From Lewinellaceae bacterium (GTDB taxonomy: Bacteria > Bacteroidota > Bacteroidia > Chitinophagales > Saprospiraceae), in the NCBI GenBank assembly GCA_016713985.1, contig JADJOD010000014.1, forward strand, positions 1-64,000: a stretch of 64,000 nt of DNA. The letters run 5' to 3'. The notes under the pieces were generated by a model. That model made no database searches. It had not been told where the DNA came from and saw only the letters and a program-made list of their open reading frames with translations. The translations under genes were made by a program, and so were the position numbers. This document shows positions 36,081 through 47,108 of the stretch, piece after piece (positions within the stretch are counted from its first letter, which is position 1; each line of letters starts with the position of its first letter).

Positions 36081-39000
36081 TCAGACCTGCACTTCCAGCA
36101 GGATACGCACCCCTTTGCCCGGCGCCGTTACCACGTCTATTTTTCCTTTGATGTCGGCGGCGCGCTGGCGCATATTGGCGAGACCGTTGCCGGCCTGCAC
36201 CGTTTGCGGGTCGAATCCTTTTCCGTTGTCCGCAATGTCCAGCACCAGTTTTCGGCCGTTCAGGAGCATATTTACGTTGATTTCCGTACATTCCGAGTAC
36301 TTCGCGGCATTATTCACGGCTTCTTTAAAAATCAGGTAAACGTTGCGACGCTGGTCGGGGCGCAACTGGCGCAGGGGGAACGAGGCTGGGATGTCCGCCG
36401 AAAACCGGATGTTGCGCGCTTCGCCGATCTTCAGTCCAAACTCGCGCATACGTGCCGCGAGGTCTTCGAGGTTGTCGTGGCGGGCATTGATGGCCCAGAC
36501 GATGTCCTGCATGGCTTCGGAAAGCGTGGTCGCACTTTGCCCGATTCGCTGGAGCAGGGTTTTGGCAGGCGCCTGATTGTCCGGCAGTTGGTTGTGCGCC
36601 ACTTCGCTGAAAAAACGGATACTGCTCAGGGTGCTGCCCATATCATCGTGCAGGTCGCGGGCGATCCGCTGGCGGATTTCCTCCAGGTGCTGGCGTTGGC
36701 TGCGGCGATACCAGGATGCAAAGGTGATCACACCGCCCAGCGATGCCAGCAGCAGCAGGCGGAACCAGGCGGTTTTGGTAAACGGCGGAATAACGCGCAG
36801 TTGCACCCGTGCCATTTCGACGCTCCATATGCCGTCGCCGTTCCGGGCTCTGACCAGCAGGGTATAGTTGCCGCCGTCGAGGTTGGTATACGTGATCATG
36901 TTTTGCTGGGTTTCCGCCCAATCCTGGTCAAAACCTTCCAGTTTGTACGACAAAACGGTTTTTTCGGGCTGTGTAAAATTGACGACGGAAAAATCGAACG
37001 ACACCACGTTTTCTCCGGGGTTCAAAACGACGGGTGCTCCGGCGCGCCAGGGTGCGGGTTTGTTTAAAATCAAAACGTCGGCCAGCACCACGCGGGGAGG
37101 GTGGGGGTTCATAGGGAGCCGGGAAAGATTGGCCAGATTAAAAGCGTCGCGGAAGCCGACAAAAAGTTCGCCGCGTGGAAGGGTTTGGAAAGCGGCGTCA
37201 ACATCGGTGTCGAACAACCCGTCCGGGCGGCCGTACACATTAACGACCCCGGTCGGCGGATAAAATCGGTGCAATCCATTGGACGTGGCCAGCCACAAAC
37301 GGCCTTCTCCGTCCATTTCCACGCCGTTTATCTCCTTGTTTTGCAAGCCGTTGCGAGTGGTGAGGGCAAACTGTACCCGGCCCTTGTCGTCCAATTGAAA
37401 CAAACCTTCGGTGGTAGCCACCCACAAGTGGTTTTGCTGGTCGAAAATAAAATCCGTGCAGAAATAAGTGATACTGTCTTTTTGCAACAGATGTTCATAG
37501 GTATCCGTAGCGGGGTTGTACCGGAAAAAACCGTTGGAAAGCCCCACCAAAAGCCGGCCCTGGTTGTCCTGGTTCAGGGCGCGGATATAACGCGGCCTGC
37601 CGTCGAACTTCACGTGGTTGATACGCCCGGATGCCGGGTCGCGCCAGAACAGGCCGTCGTGGTTGGTGCCAAACCACAACCGCCCGTCCGCGCCTTCCAG
37701 GAGCTGCACTACTTTGTGCGGGATATTCGCGGTAAAAAAAGGAATTTTTACGGTGCGAAACCGCCGGGTGGCCGGGTCAAATTCCTGCACTCCGCCGGGT
37801 TGGGCCAGCCAGATTTTGCCGTTTTTGTCTTGCAGGATTTTGGCGATATCGGTACTCAGAAAACCATTTTTGACGCCGAAGTGGTTGAACGTGTTTTTTT
37901 TCCGGTCCCACTCAAACAATCCTTTTCCCGATACCGATACCCAGTAACGCCCGGAAATTTTTCGGTCCCCGACAATACCCGTCACCCCGTTGAACTGTTC
38001 CGCTCCGTTCTCGTCGGGTAGCATTAAACGGGTGAATTTCAGGTCGTTCGGGTCGTATTTTTCCACACCCGCTTCCGTGCCCAGCCACACGATGCCCGTT
38101 TCCGGGTCTTTAAAAATACAACGCAATTTGGTGTTGTTGTGTGAAAAAGGCTCGCGCAGGTGCCGGGAAAACGGGACGACGGACGAATCCGCCAGGACCT
38201 GCCAATACAGGCCGTTTGTGCCGCCGCCGGCCCAGATAACCGGCCCCGTCACCGGCCTGCGATCGAACAAAAATGCCGTCGCCGTTGCATCGCCGTCGGG
38301 AAAATCCTCGAACTCGCCCGTTTGTTCGTTCAAAACGAAAAAACCCTTTCCCCAGGAGGAACACCACAATCGCCCCTTCTCGTCTTCCGCCACCTTGTCG
38401 GCATGCACCTGCAATTCCTCCTCCGGCCTTGAAAAACCGAGTTTTAAAATATAACTCGCTTTTTCCGGCACACACAGGAACAAATGCCCGCTGATAATCA
38501 GCCAGATACGATCTTTTGAATCTACATATGTGGTCACCGGGCTGTTGGTGAACTGGCGAAAGGAAATTTTGCCAAAACTGAACTTCCCGGTTCGGTAATC
38601 AAAACGCGCCATAAACGTATCGGCGGCAAAGGCATAACCGACGCCGTTTTTACTAAAGGCCAATCCCGCGATCGGAATTTTGTAGGGGTCCGCGCGACCC
38701 GGCGCGTTGAGCGCCTGGCGGCGAAACCGGTGGTTCGTATAATCCCATTCGCACAAGCCCCGCGGGGTGGACACCCACAGGCGCCCGAGCGGGTCGAGCG
38801 ACAAACCGAGGATATTGCCAGAGGGGAGCGCCGTGGTATCGGTTTCCGAAGCACGGAACGAAAGGCAACGTTTGCCGTCATAACGGGTGAGCCCGTCTGC
38901 GGTGCCAAACCAGATAAAACCCTGTGTATCTTTTGCGATACAATTGATCAGGTTGTGCACCAATCCGTCATCGGTGGTGATATGCCGCAGGGCGATGCCT

Positions 39001-39095
39001 TCGGGCTGGGCGGACAGGAAATTTGTGGCAAGCAGGAGGGCGAGGGAAATCAAACCTCCGGAATAAACCATTTTGTTGTTCGAGAGACCCACCAT
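36081..39095 (-). CDS. Beta-propeller sensor histidine kinase (Reg_prop, Y_Y_Y, HisKA_3/HATPase)
   Basis: A signal peptide (LISLALLLATNFLSA) leads into two seven-bladed Reg_prop propellers built from units such as DTQGFIWFGTADGLTRYDG and DKNGKIWLAQPGGVQEFD, a Y_Y_Y domain (YKLEGFDQDWAE), one membrane span near 790 (LLLLASLGGVITFASW), a HisKA_3 dimerisation domain with RIARDLHDDMGSTLSSI (His near 816) and a LytS/NarX-type ATPase (IADNGKGFD near 951). No receiver or HTH is attached, unlike hybrid two-component proteins, so a separate response regulator is needed; none is adjacent. It is monitored by periplasmic ligand binding, possibly glycans. Confidence 0.92.
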   Translation of the reverse strand: MVGLSNNKMVYSGGLISLALLLATNFLSAQPEGIALRHITTDDGLVHNLINCIAKDTQGFIWFGTADGLTRYDGKRCLSFRASETDTTALPSGNILGLSLDPLGRLWVSTPRGLCEWDYTNHRFRRQALNAPGRADPYKIPIAGLAFSKNGVGYAFAADTFMARFDYRTGKFSFGKISFRQFTNSPVTTYVDSKDRIWLIISGHLFLCVPEKASYILKLGFSRPEEELQVHADKVAEDEKGRLWCSSWGKGFFVLNEQTGEFEDFPDGDATATAFLFDRRPVTGPVIWAGGGTNGLYWQVLADSSVVPFSRHLREPFSHNNTKLRCIFKDPETGIVWLGTEAGVEKYDPNDLKFTRLMLPDENGAEQFNGVTGIVGDRKISGRYWVSVSGKGLFEWDRKKNTFNHFGVKNGFLSTDIAKILQDKNGKIWLAQPGGVQEFDPATRRFRTVKIPFFTANIPHKVVQLLEGADGRLWFGTNHDGLFWRDPASGRINHVKFDGRPRYIRALNQDNQGRLLVGLSNGFFRYNPATDTYEHLLQKDSITYFCTDFIFDQQNHLWVATTEGLFQLDDKGRVQFALTTRNGLQNKEINGVEMDGEGRLWLATSNGLHRFYPPTGVVNVYGRPDGLFDTDVDAAFQTLPRGELFVGFRDAFNLANLSRLPMNPHPPRVVLADVLILNKPAPWRAGAPVVLNPGENVVSFDFSVVNFTQPEKTVLSYKLEGFDQDWAETQQNMITYTNLDGGNYTLLVRARNGDGIWSVEMARVQLRVIPPFTKTAWFRLLLLASLGGVITFASWYRRSQRQHLEEIRQRIARDLHDDMGSTLSSIRFFSEVAHNQLPDNQAPAKTLLQRIGQSATTLSEAMQDIVWAINARHDNLEDLAARMREFGLKIGEARNIRFSADIPASFPLRQLRPDQRRNVYLIFKEAVNNAAKYSECTEINVNMLLNGRKLVLDIADNGKGFDPQTVQAGNGLANMRQRAADIKGKIDVVTAPGKGVRILLEVQV

Positions 39096-39344
39096 AAATC
39101 GGTTTTGAAAAATTGAATGTGGAAATCCGGTCTGAATAAAGCAAGTTGTTTATACGGGGCGACAACGTGAGTTAAATATAAGCCGGTTTTGGGCTATGCA
39201 AAGCCACAGAAGGGGAAATTTTCAGGAATTTCCTGTGCAGGCTGCTGAATGCAGGTATTTTTGCCCGTGTTTGACCGTTTTATAAATGAATATTTGCAAC
39301 TGTAAATCAATCAACACCTATTTCTGAACAAACCAACCCGACCA

Positions 39345-39907
39345 ATGGAACAAACCCGGACGCTGGAAGAAATGCGGATCGAATTTGAACGCGCCGGAGG
39401 GCGCACGCTCTCCTTTCCGATTGCAGGTACAATTGCCTGGACGGCAACGGGGATTTTTGGCGCCCTGCTTCCCGAAGACGAGGCATCTATCGCGTTGTTC
39501 ATCTGCAACGGCATGATCTTTCCCCTGAGCCTGATGATTGCGCGATTCCTCGGGAAGACGTATTGAGTTCAAATAACGACCTGGACCGTTTATTTGGCCG
39601 GGGCATCATCATGGTCAACCTGGTATGGGCCATCGCCATTCCATTCTGGCTGGTGCTGCCGTCCTCACTTCCCTTGAGTGTGGGTATACTGGCCGGCCTG
39701 CACTGGCTCATATACGGCTGGATCGTTCAACACCGGGTCGGGATGTTTCACGCGGTGACACGTACGGTTTTAGTCGCCGTATGCTGGTTTTTGCTTCCGG
39801 ATCATCGTTTTGTGGCCATTCCCGCCGTCCTCGTTTTGCTATACCTGATTACCATTTACGTGCTGGCCACCCGGCCCCTGCGTGTTCCCGCAAATGCGAA
39901 GTTGTGA
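39345..39907 (+). CDS. DUF7010-like membrane protein, one frame break
   Basis: Two frames together give a 187-residue protein: EEMRIEFERAGGRTLSFPIAGTIAWTATG and later spans, then after a break at 39552-39556 (GGGAA; one more A restores the frame) DVLSSNNDLDRLFGRGIIM followed by four more spans. The order of a short cytoplasmic helix plus six membrane spans fits DUF7010-type proteins, whose function is not known. Without the correction the two pieces overlap by a few bases. Confidence 0.65.
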
Positions 39908-39973
39908 TCAGGTGATTGATATGTTGTATTGTTTTTTCGGCTTTTTGTGGAAACCGATCCTGCCTGCTTCGCA

Positions 39974-40714
39974 ATGAAAAAAAACGGATTTTTATTCCTT
40001 AGCCTGTTGCTGGCCACTACCGCCGGTTTTTCGTCATTTCACCGGCGAGAGACAGGAATTGTGGCCCCGGAAATTATCAGTTATGTCGTGGACCCCGGAA
40101 AACAAACGATCGGTTTTTTCTGGAAAGACGGCAATGGAAAACGGATTGAAAACTTTCAAAACCTGAAGCAGTTTCTCGAAAAAGAAAACAGGGAACTGGT
40201 TTTTGCCATGAATGGCGGCATGTTTAACGCCGACTTGTCGCCCCAGGGCTTGTATATCGAAAACGGCAAACTGCTTTCCGGGATCGATACCGTTCAAAAC
40301 GCATACGGCAACTTTTACCTCCAGCCCAACGGTATTTTTTACCTGACCGACGAGCGCAAACCCGTCGTTTGTAAAACTGCCGACTTTGTTTTTTCCGAAC
40401 AGGTTCAATACGCCACCCAGTCCGGGCCGATGCTGGTAATCGACGGGTTTATTCACCCCAAATTTGTAGAAGGTTCGGCCAACCTGAATGTCAGAAACGG
40501 CGTGGGCATATTGCCGGATGGCCGGGTGTTGTTCGCCATGTCGAAAAACAAGATCAACCTGTATGATTTCGCCCGGTTTTTTAAAGAAAAGGGATGTTCA
40601 AACGCCCTTTACCTCGACGGCGCCATCTCAAAAACCTACCTCCCGTCTGCCAATCAGGTGCAATTGGACGGCCTTTTTGGCGTGATCATCGCAGAAACCA
40701 GGGAAAAACAATAA
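39974..40714 (+). CDS. Phosphodiester glycosidase (NAGPA/DUF2233) family protein
   Basis: After a signal peptide (GFLFLSLLLATTAGFSS) the 246-residue protein shows the family motifs LVFAMNGGMFNADLSPQGLY near residue 80, SGPMLVIDG near 155, RNGVGILPDGRVLFAMS near 180 and the ALYLDGA element near 215. Human NAGPA removes GlcNAc from phosphodiesters in mannose-6-phosphate tagging; bacterial members are secreted and may act on phosphodiester-linked sugars such as teichoic or exopolysaccharide parts. It lies 6 bases before the RibA-like gene. Confidence 0.85.
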   Translation: MKKNGFLFLSLLLATTAGFSSFHRRETGIVAPEIISYVVDPGKQTIGFFWKDGNGKRIENFQNLKQFLEKENRELVFAMNGGMFNADLSPQGLYIENGKLLSGIDTVQNAYGNFYLQPNGIFYLTDERKPVVCKTADFVFSEQVQYATQSGPMLVIDGFIHPKFVEGSANLNVRNGVGILPDGRVLFAMSKNKINLYDFARFFKEKGCSNALYLDGAISKTYLPSANQVQLDGLFGVIIAETREKQ

Positions 40715-40720
40715 AAACAA

Positions 40721-41239
40721 ATGGCTATGATCGTCAAAATTGCCGAAGGCAACCTGAATACCAAATTTGGTGCGTATCGTGAACTGCTTTTTTACGACGG
40801 ACAAAAGGAATCAATCGCATTGGTCATGGGTGATGTGGCAGGTGCAGAAGCGGTATTGTGCCGGATACATTCTTCGTGCATTTTCGGCCATGTTTTTAAC
40901 AGCATCGAATGTGATTGCAGGGAGCAGATGGAGATTTCGCAACAACTGATACAACAAGAAGGCAAAGGAATCATCATTTGGTTAGACCAGGAAGGCAAGG
41001 GCAACGGCCATTATGCGCTATTAAAAAGTGTCGAACATAAAAGACGGGGTTTGCCCCAGGCCGATGCGTACGAAGCCGCAGGTTTTAAAAAAGATGCCAG
41101 GGACTACCGGGCAGCGGCGGAGATGCTGAAAGAAATGGAGGTCAAATCAATACGGATGTTGACCAACAACCCCCGAAAAATAGAAACACTCACCCGATAT
41201 GGCATTCAGGTTGTTGGAATCCTACCGACGATCTTGTAA
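40721..41239 (+). CDS. GTP cyclohydrolase II-like protein (RibA domain)
   Basis: The 172-residue protein is a stand-alone cyclohydrolase II domain. The zinc site is seen in HSSCIFGHVFNSIECDCREQM (Cys at about 50, 61 and 63 of the protein), the GTP-binding/catalytic loop in IWLDQEGKGNGHYALLK, and the C-terminal LTNNPRKIETL. Classical RibA opens GTP for riboflavin synthesis. Several paralogues have other products, and this one is shorter than usual and has NGHYALLK where RibA has IGLLNKL-like text, so it may be a divergent RibA. It is probably cotranscribed with the preceding glycosidase. Confidence 0.82.
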   Translation: MAMIVKIAEGNLNTKFGAYRELLFYDGQKESIALVMGDVAGAEAVLCRIHSSCIFGHVFNSIECDCREQMEISQQLIQQEGKGIIIWLDQEGKGNGHYALLKSVEHKRRGLPQADAYEAAGFKKDARDYRAAAEMLKEMEVKSIRMLTNNPRKIETLTRYGIQVVGILPTIL

Positions 41240-41252
41240 AAATCAGGTAACC

Positions 41253-41260
41253 TATTTTTG
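41253..41260 (+). promoter_or_regulatory. -7 element for the pentapeptide gene
   Basis: TATTTTTG matches TAnnTTTG exactly, 18 bases before the ATG at 41279. Confidence 0.5.
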
Positions 41261-41278
41261 TTGATTCAGCCGCTGACT

Positions 41279-41851
41279 ATGAGCAAACTATACATTGAAG
41301 ACCAGGATTTTAAAGGGGAGGATTTTAGCCAACGCGCACCCGGAACAGGCGAGTATGAAAACTGCACATTTACCGCATGCAGTTTTTTACATGCGGATTT
41401 GTCCGGCGTGATTTTTCCGGGTGCCGGTTTGAGGATTGTGATTTGAGTTTGGCGACCCTGACAAACACCGCTTTGCGGGAGATCAGGTTTAAAAACTGCA
41501 AACTTTTGGGTTTGCGTTTCGACGACTGCAACAATTTTTCCCTGGCGCTCGACTTTGAAACCTGCACGCTCAATCTGTCGTCTTTTTACCAGGTTAAACT
41601 GAAAAACACCCGGTTTAAAGATTGTAAACTTGTGGAGGTGGATTTTGTGGAAACCGACCTGAGCAATGCCGTTTTTTGCCGAATGCGACCTGAGCGGAGC
41701 CACTTTTGAACGGACGCTGCTGGAAGGTGCGGATTTTCGAACGGCCTTTCATTTTTCCATCGACCCCGAAATCAACCGGATCGGCAAAGCCAGATTTTCG
41801 ACCCAAAATATTGCCGGGCTTTTGCACAAGTACAACATTGCCATTGAATAA
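41279..41851 (+). CDS. Pentapeptide-repeat protein, two frame breaks
   Basis: Joined across frames it is about 190 residues of A(D/N)LxF-type units: DQDFKGEDFS, CSFLHADLSG, FSGCRFEDCDLS, IRFKNCKLLGLRFDDCN, TRFKDCKLVEVDFVETDLS, ECDLSGATFERTLLEGADF. Breaks are at the T5 run 41412-41416 (one T missing) and the T6 run 41672-41677 (one T too many). The C-terminal helix (NRIGKARFSTQNIAGLLHKY) is typical of quinolone-resistance-like members such as Qnr/McbG that dimerise and mimic DNA, but that similarity is not enough to claim gyrase protection. It has its own promoter at 41253. Confidence 0.8.
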
Positions 41852-41863
41852 CATGCGAACACT

Positions 41864-42714
41864 ATGACTATTATCAACAACCCATCCTCCGGCGCGCACC
41901 GGAGAAACGGCGAAACTTATCACCTCACGGAAGAAGAAATCCGCCGGTACAGGGAAGACGGTTACCTCGTATTACACGACGTGCTCACGGATGAAGAAGT
42001 GGCCACCCTCGACCCCTGGTTCGAACATTTTATCAGTGGAAAGGAGCCGGGTATGGGTCGCGATTTTTGCGACATGAGCCAGCCTTACGGCACACCGATG
42101 GAGGAATTCAAATTAGTCAACGCCATGTTGCCGGGCACCTACCGGCCCGAAATGGCGAACAACATCTTTTTCCGCGTGGCGCAAAGTATCGCCGACCAGT
42201 TGTACGAAGGCACGGCGCGTATGGACTACGAGCAGTTTCTGGCCAAAAAACCCAATAAAGCCGGGGCGGAATTTGCCATGCACCAGGACCTGGGTTACTG
42301 GCCTAAAACAAAAAATACCTGGACGGCCACGTTTTCTTTAGCCATGAACGACGCCACGATAGAAAACGGCTGCCTGCAGGTGGTCCCGGCACCAACAAAG
42401 AACCCGAACTGCGCTCCCACCGGCCCAAAGACTACGGCCACGGAACGGGCGACGGCATCAGCCGCGATGACTCGCACACCCTCGTCATCGGAAGCAAACC
42501 CGGCGACGAAGTAGTATACCTGCCCGTCAAAAGAGGCAGCGTTACGATCCACGACGAGCGGATTGTACACGGCTCGGGCGGGAATTTTACCGACGAATGG
42601 CGAAAAACCTACGTCATGGCTTTCCGCGACGAACAAACGATCGCCGAAGAACGCGCTATCGGGTTTACCCATTCGCACAACGACCAGGTGGCGTGGGAGC
42701 AGATTATCCGGTGA
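41864..42714 (+). CDS. Phytanoyl-CoA dioxygenase (PhyH) family protein, one frame break
   Basis: A Fe(II)/2-oxoglutarate oxygenase of about 283 residues. The first metal ligands are in AMHQDLGYWP (His-x-Asp), the distal His in DERIVHGSGGN and the 2-oxoglutarate-binding Arg in RKTYVMAFRDEQ. Frames join at 42388-42389, where one more G gives QVVPGTNKEPELR. Members hydroxylate small molecules or fatty acyl chains; substrate unknown. The opening (ITEEEIRRYREDGYLVLHDVL type) matches the family. The unbroken frame would stop at 42514. Confidence 0.85.
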
Positions 42715-42870
42715 GTTTGCAGGGTTATGATTAAAACCAACACACTTATATAACAGAATTTGCGCCTGGGAAATTCTCCCGGGTTATTTGCAGTAAGAAG
42801 GCGGGTTTGTTTAAAACTAACCGACGCCTTGACCTTGCATTTGCCGAAATCGTTCCTAACAAACAAACAA

Positions 42871-45800
42871 ATGACAGTTTCCCAGACGTTTTTTATTGCG
42901 CTCCTGCTGGCTGGACTGTGGTCCAATACCAATGCACAAATTCCGGAATTGGACTGGGCCGGCACTATAGAACACAATAGTTTTAATATAACCGGTACCG
43001 CCATTGCAACAGATGTATCCGGAAACACGTACTCGACGGGATATTTTTCCGGGACCGTGGATTTTGACCCGGGGCCGGGTGTTTACCACCTGGTATCCGA
43101 CGAACATTCCTACGATCTTTTTATCCGGAAAACGAATGCATCGGGGCAGTTCATCTGGGCTCAAAAGATTGGAGGCGAGGCAACCGACGGTGGAAATGCC
43201 GTTGTTGCAGACCTGGCCGGCAACGTTTACATGACAGGTTTTTATGCAAAAACCGTGGATTTTGACCCGGGAACAGGCATTGCTGAATTGGCCGCAGTCG
43301 GCACATACAGTTCATTCGTCCTGAAACTCGATGCCTCGGGCAATTTCCAGTGGGTCAAAAACATCGGCTCCACCGGCTTTGCCGAAGGCAGGGGCATCGG
43401 GCTGGATGCCTCCGGTAACATATATACCTGCGGTCAATTTAGCGAAACCGTAAAATTCAATTCGGGGGCATACAGCCTTACGTCCAGCGGGTCGTATGAC
43501 GGGTTTGTTGAAAAACTGAACCCGGCCGGCGATTTCCTCTGGGCCGTCCATACAAACGGCGCGGATGCTGAAAATTACGGCCCGTTGTCGATAGACGCTT
43601 CCGGAAATATATACCTCACGGGAGGGTTTCGCGGAACGGTTGATTTTGATCCGGGGGCCGGCGCCTTTACGCTGGTTGCTACCGGCCAGGCCGACATCTT
43701 TGTTCAAAAACTGGATGAAGGCGGTCATCTTCAATGGGTTGTAGCGATGGGTGGTACCGGTTCCGACTATTCTACTTCCATAGGTTATGATTCCGAGGGC
43801 AATGTTTACCTGGCAGGCGGGCACAATGCACCTGCCGATTTTGATCCCGGACCGGGCACCTTTACACTGTGGGCTACCGGGTTTAAAGGTTTGTTTGTTG
43901 AAAAACTCGACAAAACCGGCCACTTTGTATGGGCAAAAGGCCTTGATGTGGATGGTTTCGCCGATTGTAAAATGGTTGCGGATGCGGCCGGGAACGTTTT
44001 CCTGACCGGCTATTTTGTAAAAACCGTGGATTTTGATCCCGGGCCAGGTGGATATCTTTTGATTTCCAACGGAGACGAGGATATTTTTCTGGAGAAATTA
44101 GATGCTTCCGGCGTATTTCTTTGGGCGAAAAGTATCGGAGGGCCTTCTGAAGATGCGGGTGTCGATATCGCGCTCGACGCTTCCGGAAATATTCACACAA
44201 CGGGTAATTTTTTCGGACTGACGGATTTTGATCCGGGCAGCGATACCCTGAATTTGTTTCCCGGCTTCGGCCCCGGAGCATATCTCCACAAAATGGATTC
44301 CGCCGGTCACCTGATTTGGGCAAACACAACGAAAGGTTTTTCCGGTTTCACATCAGGCGCAGCCATGACCCCGAATGCGGCAGGTGAAGTGTATTCTGCC
44401 GGGGCGTACTCCGGTACCCTGGATTTTGATCCCGGCCCGGATACTGCAAGCCTGAACGTGGAAATGAATCAGCGGATGTTCCTTCGGAAACAGGACACGG
44501 ACGGCCGATTGATCTGGCTTAAAGACTTTGGAGGAGGTGAGCGCGGCCTTTGCCTTACACTGACCACCGATGCAACGGGGAATGTCTGTGCTGCCGGAAG
44601 TTTTAGTCATACGGCTGATTTTGATCCTGACCCCAATACGGTTTTTAACCTCACATCCAGCGGCGAAGACGATGTATTTATCCAAAAAACGGATTCGTCC
44701 GGCCACCTGTTGTGGGTGAAACGTGTCGGCGGCGCGGGAAAAGACCACAGCCTGAAGGTGTGCACCGATGCGTTTGGCAATGTGTATGTCGGGGGTGTTT
44801 TTTCGGCTACTGTCGACTTCGATCCCGGACCCGGAGTTTTTGAAATGAGTGTCGCGCCCGGAGCAATTGCAGATCATTTTATTTTGAAACTGGATGTTTC
44901 CGGTAATTTTCTCTGGGCAAAAAAACTGGTAAAAAGCGCGGACACCGACATTTATAAAGAAGCGACAATGGCGGTTGATTCATCCGGAAATGTGTACAGA
45001 ACCGGCGGATTCTACGGCATGCCGGATTTTGACCCCGGCCCCGGCGTGTTCAATTTGTCCGCGTTTGTTGGCACCGAGGATATTTTTATTCAGAAACTGG
45101 ATGCTTCCGGCAATTTTTTGTGGGCGAAAAAAATCGGAGGTTCGGACACCGACAGGGGGCAATCCATAGCCGTCGATGCTTCGGGAAACGTTTATGTAGC
45201 CGGAGTGTACCGGGATACAGTGGATCTTGATCCGGGGCCGGGGATTTTTCAACAAACAGCCACCTTCCTGGGCAACCTGTTTATCGAAAAACTGGATAAG
45301 GACGGTAACTTTCTGTGGGTAAAAAGCTTGGAACTGGTGGCCAACGTGCCGGAAATCTCTATCGAACTGGACGCCGCGCGGAATATCTATTCAACGGGCA
45401 ATTTTAATACAACCTGCGATATGGATCCGGGGCCCGGCACCTATCTGGTAACCCCGACCGGCGGGTATGACGTATTTTCCACAAACTGGATCCGGACGGT
45501 AATTTTCAATGGGTACAAACCGTGGGCGGCGCGGGAAGTACCCTCATGGGCAAAAAAATAACACTGGACGCCTCCGGTAATGTGTACGTGCAGGGCCTGT
45601 TGTATGGTATTGCCGACTTTGACCCGGGCCCGGGCGTTCAAACCCTGAGTTCACAATTCTTTTATGCCTCCATTCCCTTTTTTAGCAAATGGATTCAGGG
45701 AACTTCCGGTCTTGGTGAAAATACCCTTGCGAGCGACATAAAATATTACCCCAACCCAACCACAGGAATACTCACGATCGACCTGGGAGGCCGATACGAC

Positions 45801-45958
45801 GAACTACAGGTGGCGATCCTGGCCCTCGACGGGCGGGTGATGTTCCAACAGCACTATGATGCCGCCGAAGTGTTGAACCTCGACGTTGCAGGCCCGTCCG
45901 GCATATATTTTATCACAATAACAGATCAAAAAGGAAAACGCAGTATTAAAAACGGTGA
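42871..45958 (+). CDS. SBBP-repeat secreted protein with T9SS type A tail, two frame breaks
   Basis: After a signal peptide (FFIALLLAGLWSNTNA) come about sixteen repeats of 55-60 residues with the cores TVDFDPGPG, FVQKLDxxGxF and DASGNVYxTG, which build a beta-propeller-like fold typical of SBBP proteins. The tail after 45740 (YYPNPTTGILTIDLGG...GIYFITITDQKGKRSIK) is a type A T9SS sorting domain. Frames break at the A3 run 45483-45485 (one A missing; restores KLDPDGNFQWV) and at the A5 run 45948-45952 (one A missing). Adding that A gives the stop TGA at 45956; otherwise the frame runs into the next gene. Surface localisation is inferred. Confidence 0.82.
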
Positions 45959-46017
45959 AGCAATAAAAACCTGCCCTTCACTTTTGCAAAGGGTGTGGCG
46001 TGTGCAATCACGGCTCT

Positions 46018-46025
46018 TATATTTG
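46018..46025 (+). promoter_or_regulatory. -7 element for the gluzincin gene
   Basis: TATATTTG matches TAnnTTTG exactly, 27 bases before the ATG at 46053. This supports a separate transcription unit starting here rather than a fusion with the preceding SBBP protein. Confidence 0.55.
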
Positions 46026-46052
46026 CCTTTTCATACCACACACAACATCCGT

Positions 46053-47105
46053 ATGAAGGGAATTGTATTTTGCTTATTGTTAATGAGTTATGACGCCAGG
46101 TGCCAAAGTGTTGAAGACCTGTGGAAAATGTATAACAAGGGGCAGTTCGCCGAAGTGCTCGAAAAAGCGGAGCCGCTCCTGAAGGAAAAACCGGAAGATA
46201 TCGACCTTCGTTTGTTGCTCGGGCGGACGTATACCGACGTCGCGCGTTACGGGGAGGCGATCCCCAACCTCAACTTTGCCGATCAAAACGATGCGCAAAA
46301 AACCTGGAGAAAGGCCTGGAGTGAAGCTTACCTCGGTATTTGTTATTTCAGTTTGGGTGAATCCGAAAAATCGAAAAAGTACCTCGACCGCTGTATTCAG
46401 TTAAACGCCACCGAAAATGTGGTGAAATTCGCCGCCAAACGCAAGGCGCTTTTTGGCCTTGACGACTTGTACCAGGCTTTTAAAACAAAAGAATCAGAAC
46501 ACATAATCTTCCATTTTCACCCGGCAGCGTTCGACTCGATCGGCAATGCGGAGGAATATGTTCAAACCCGGGAAAAGGCATACGAGAACATTCAGGCCTT
46601 TTTTTCGGGTAAATTGCCAAAAAAAGTGGATTTTTTTGTCTGGGACTCGGAATCGACGATGCAACGGGTACTCCAGACGGGCAGCGGCTTTGCAAGACCT
46701 GAATACGGCATCATTCACAGCCATTTTGATCAAACACCCGGTCACGAACTGGCCCACGTGATCTCCCATTATTCGGATTCCATAGTTGCCAAAACATCGC
46801 TGATCAACGAAGGCACCGCCGTTTTTTTTGATCAGACCGGCCGGAACCGCCTCGATGCGGCGCGGGATGCAATAAAAAAAAGCGGGTTGAAACGTATTTC
46901 CATCGAAGAGATGTGGGATTCCCGAACGACGGATTCATCCGTCCTGTACCCCGTGTCGGGCGCCTTCATCGAATACCTGATCCGGCAGGAAGGCAGGGAG
47001 AAGTACTTCCTGTTGTTAAAAAATCAGACGTATACGAACGCCCAAACCGTGTACGGCGAGCGTCTGGCTAAGCTTATTGAAGCGTTTGAAGACCTGCTGA
47101 AATAA
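46053..47105 (+). CDS. Secreted gluzincin metallopeptidase with N-terminal TPRs
   Basis: The start at 46053 gives a signal sequence (MKGIVFCLLLMSYDARC), possibly a lipoprotein. TPR helices fill residues ~20-140. The second half has a gluzincin site: GHELAHVISHY (HExxH near residue 230) and INEGTAVFF, whose Glu is the third ligand. This fits the Peptidase_MA-like superfamily, so periplasmic or surface proteolysis is expected. It appears fused in frame to the SBBP tail only because of the missing base at 45948. It converges on the TIR/SDR gene with a gap of three bases. Confidence 0.8.
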   Translation: MKGIVFCLLLMSYDARCQSVEDLWKMYNKGQFAEVLEKAEPLLKEKPEDIDLRLLLGRTYTDVARYGEAIPNLNFADQNDAQKTWRKAWSEAYLGICYFSLGESEKSKKYLDRCIQLNATENVVKFAAKRKALFGLDDLYQAFKTKESEHIIFHFHPAAFDSIGNAEEYVQTREKAYENIQAFFSGKLPKKVDFFVWDSESTMQRVLQTGSGFARPEYGIIHSHFDQTPGHELAHVISHYSDSIVAKTSLINEGTAVFFDQTGRNRLDAARDAIKKSGLKRISIEEMWDSRTTDSSVLYPVSGAFIEYLIRQEGREKYFLLLKNQTYTNAQTVYGERLAKLIEAFEDLLK

Positions 47106-47108
47106 CCG

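Noticed and set aside
39345..39907. Two separate small membrane proteins
   Set aside because: Together they match one membrane protein with a single missing base at the join, and the pieces overlap.
45522..47105. Fusion of the SBBP tail with the gluzincin peptidase
   Set aside because: One added base gives the expected tail ending and stop at 45958, and a consensus -7 box precedes the peptidase ATG.
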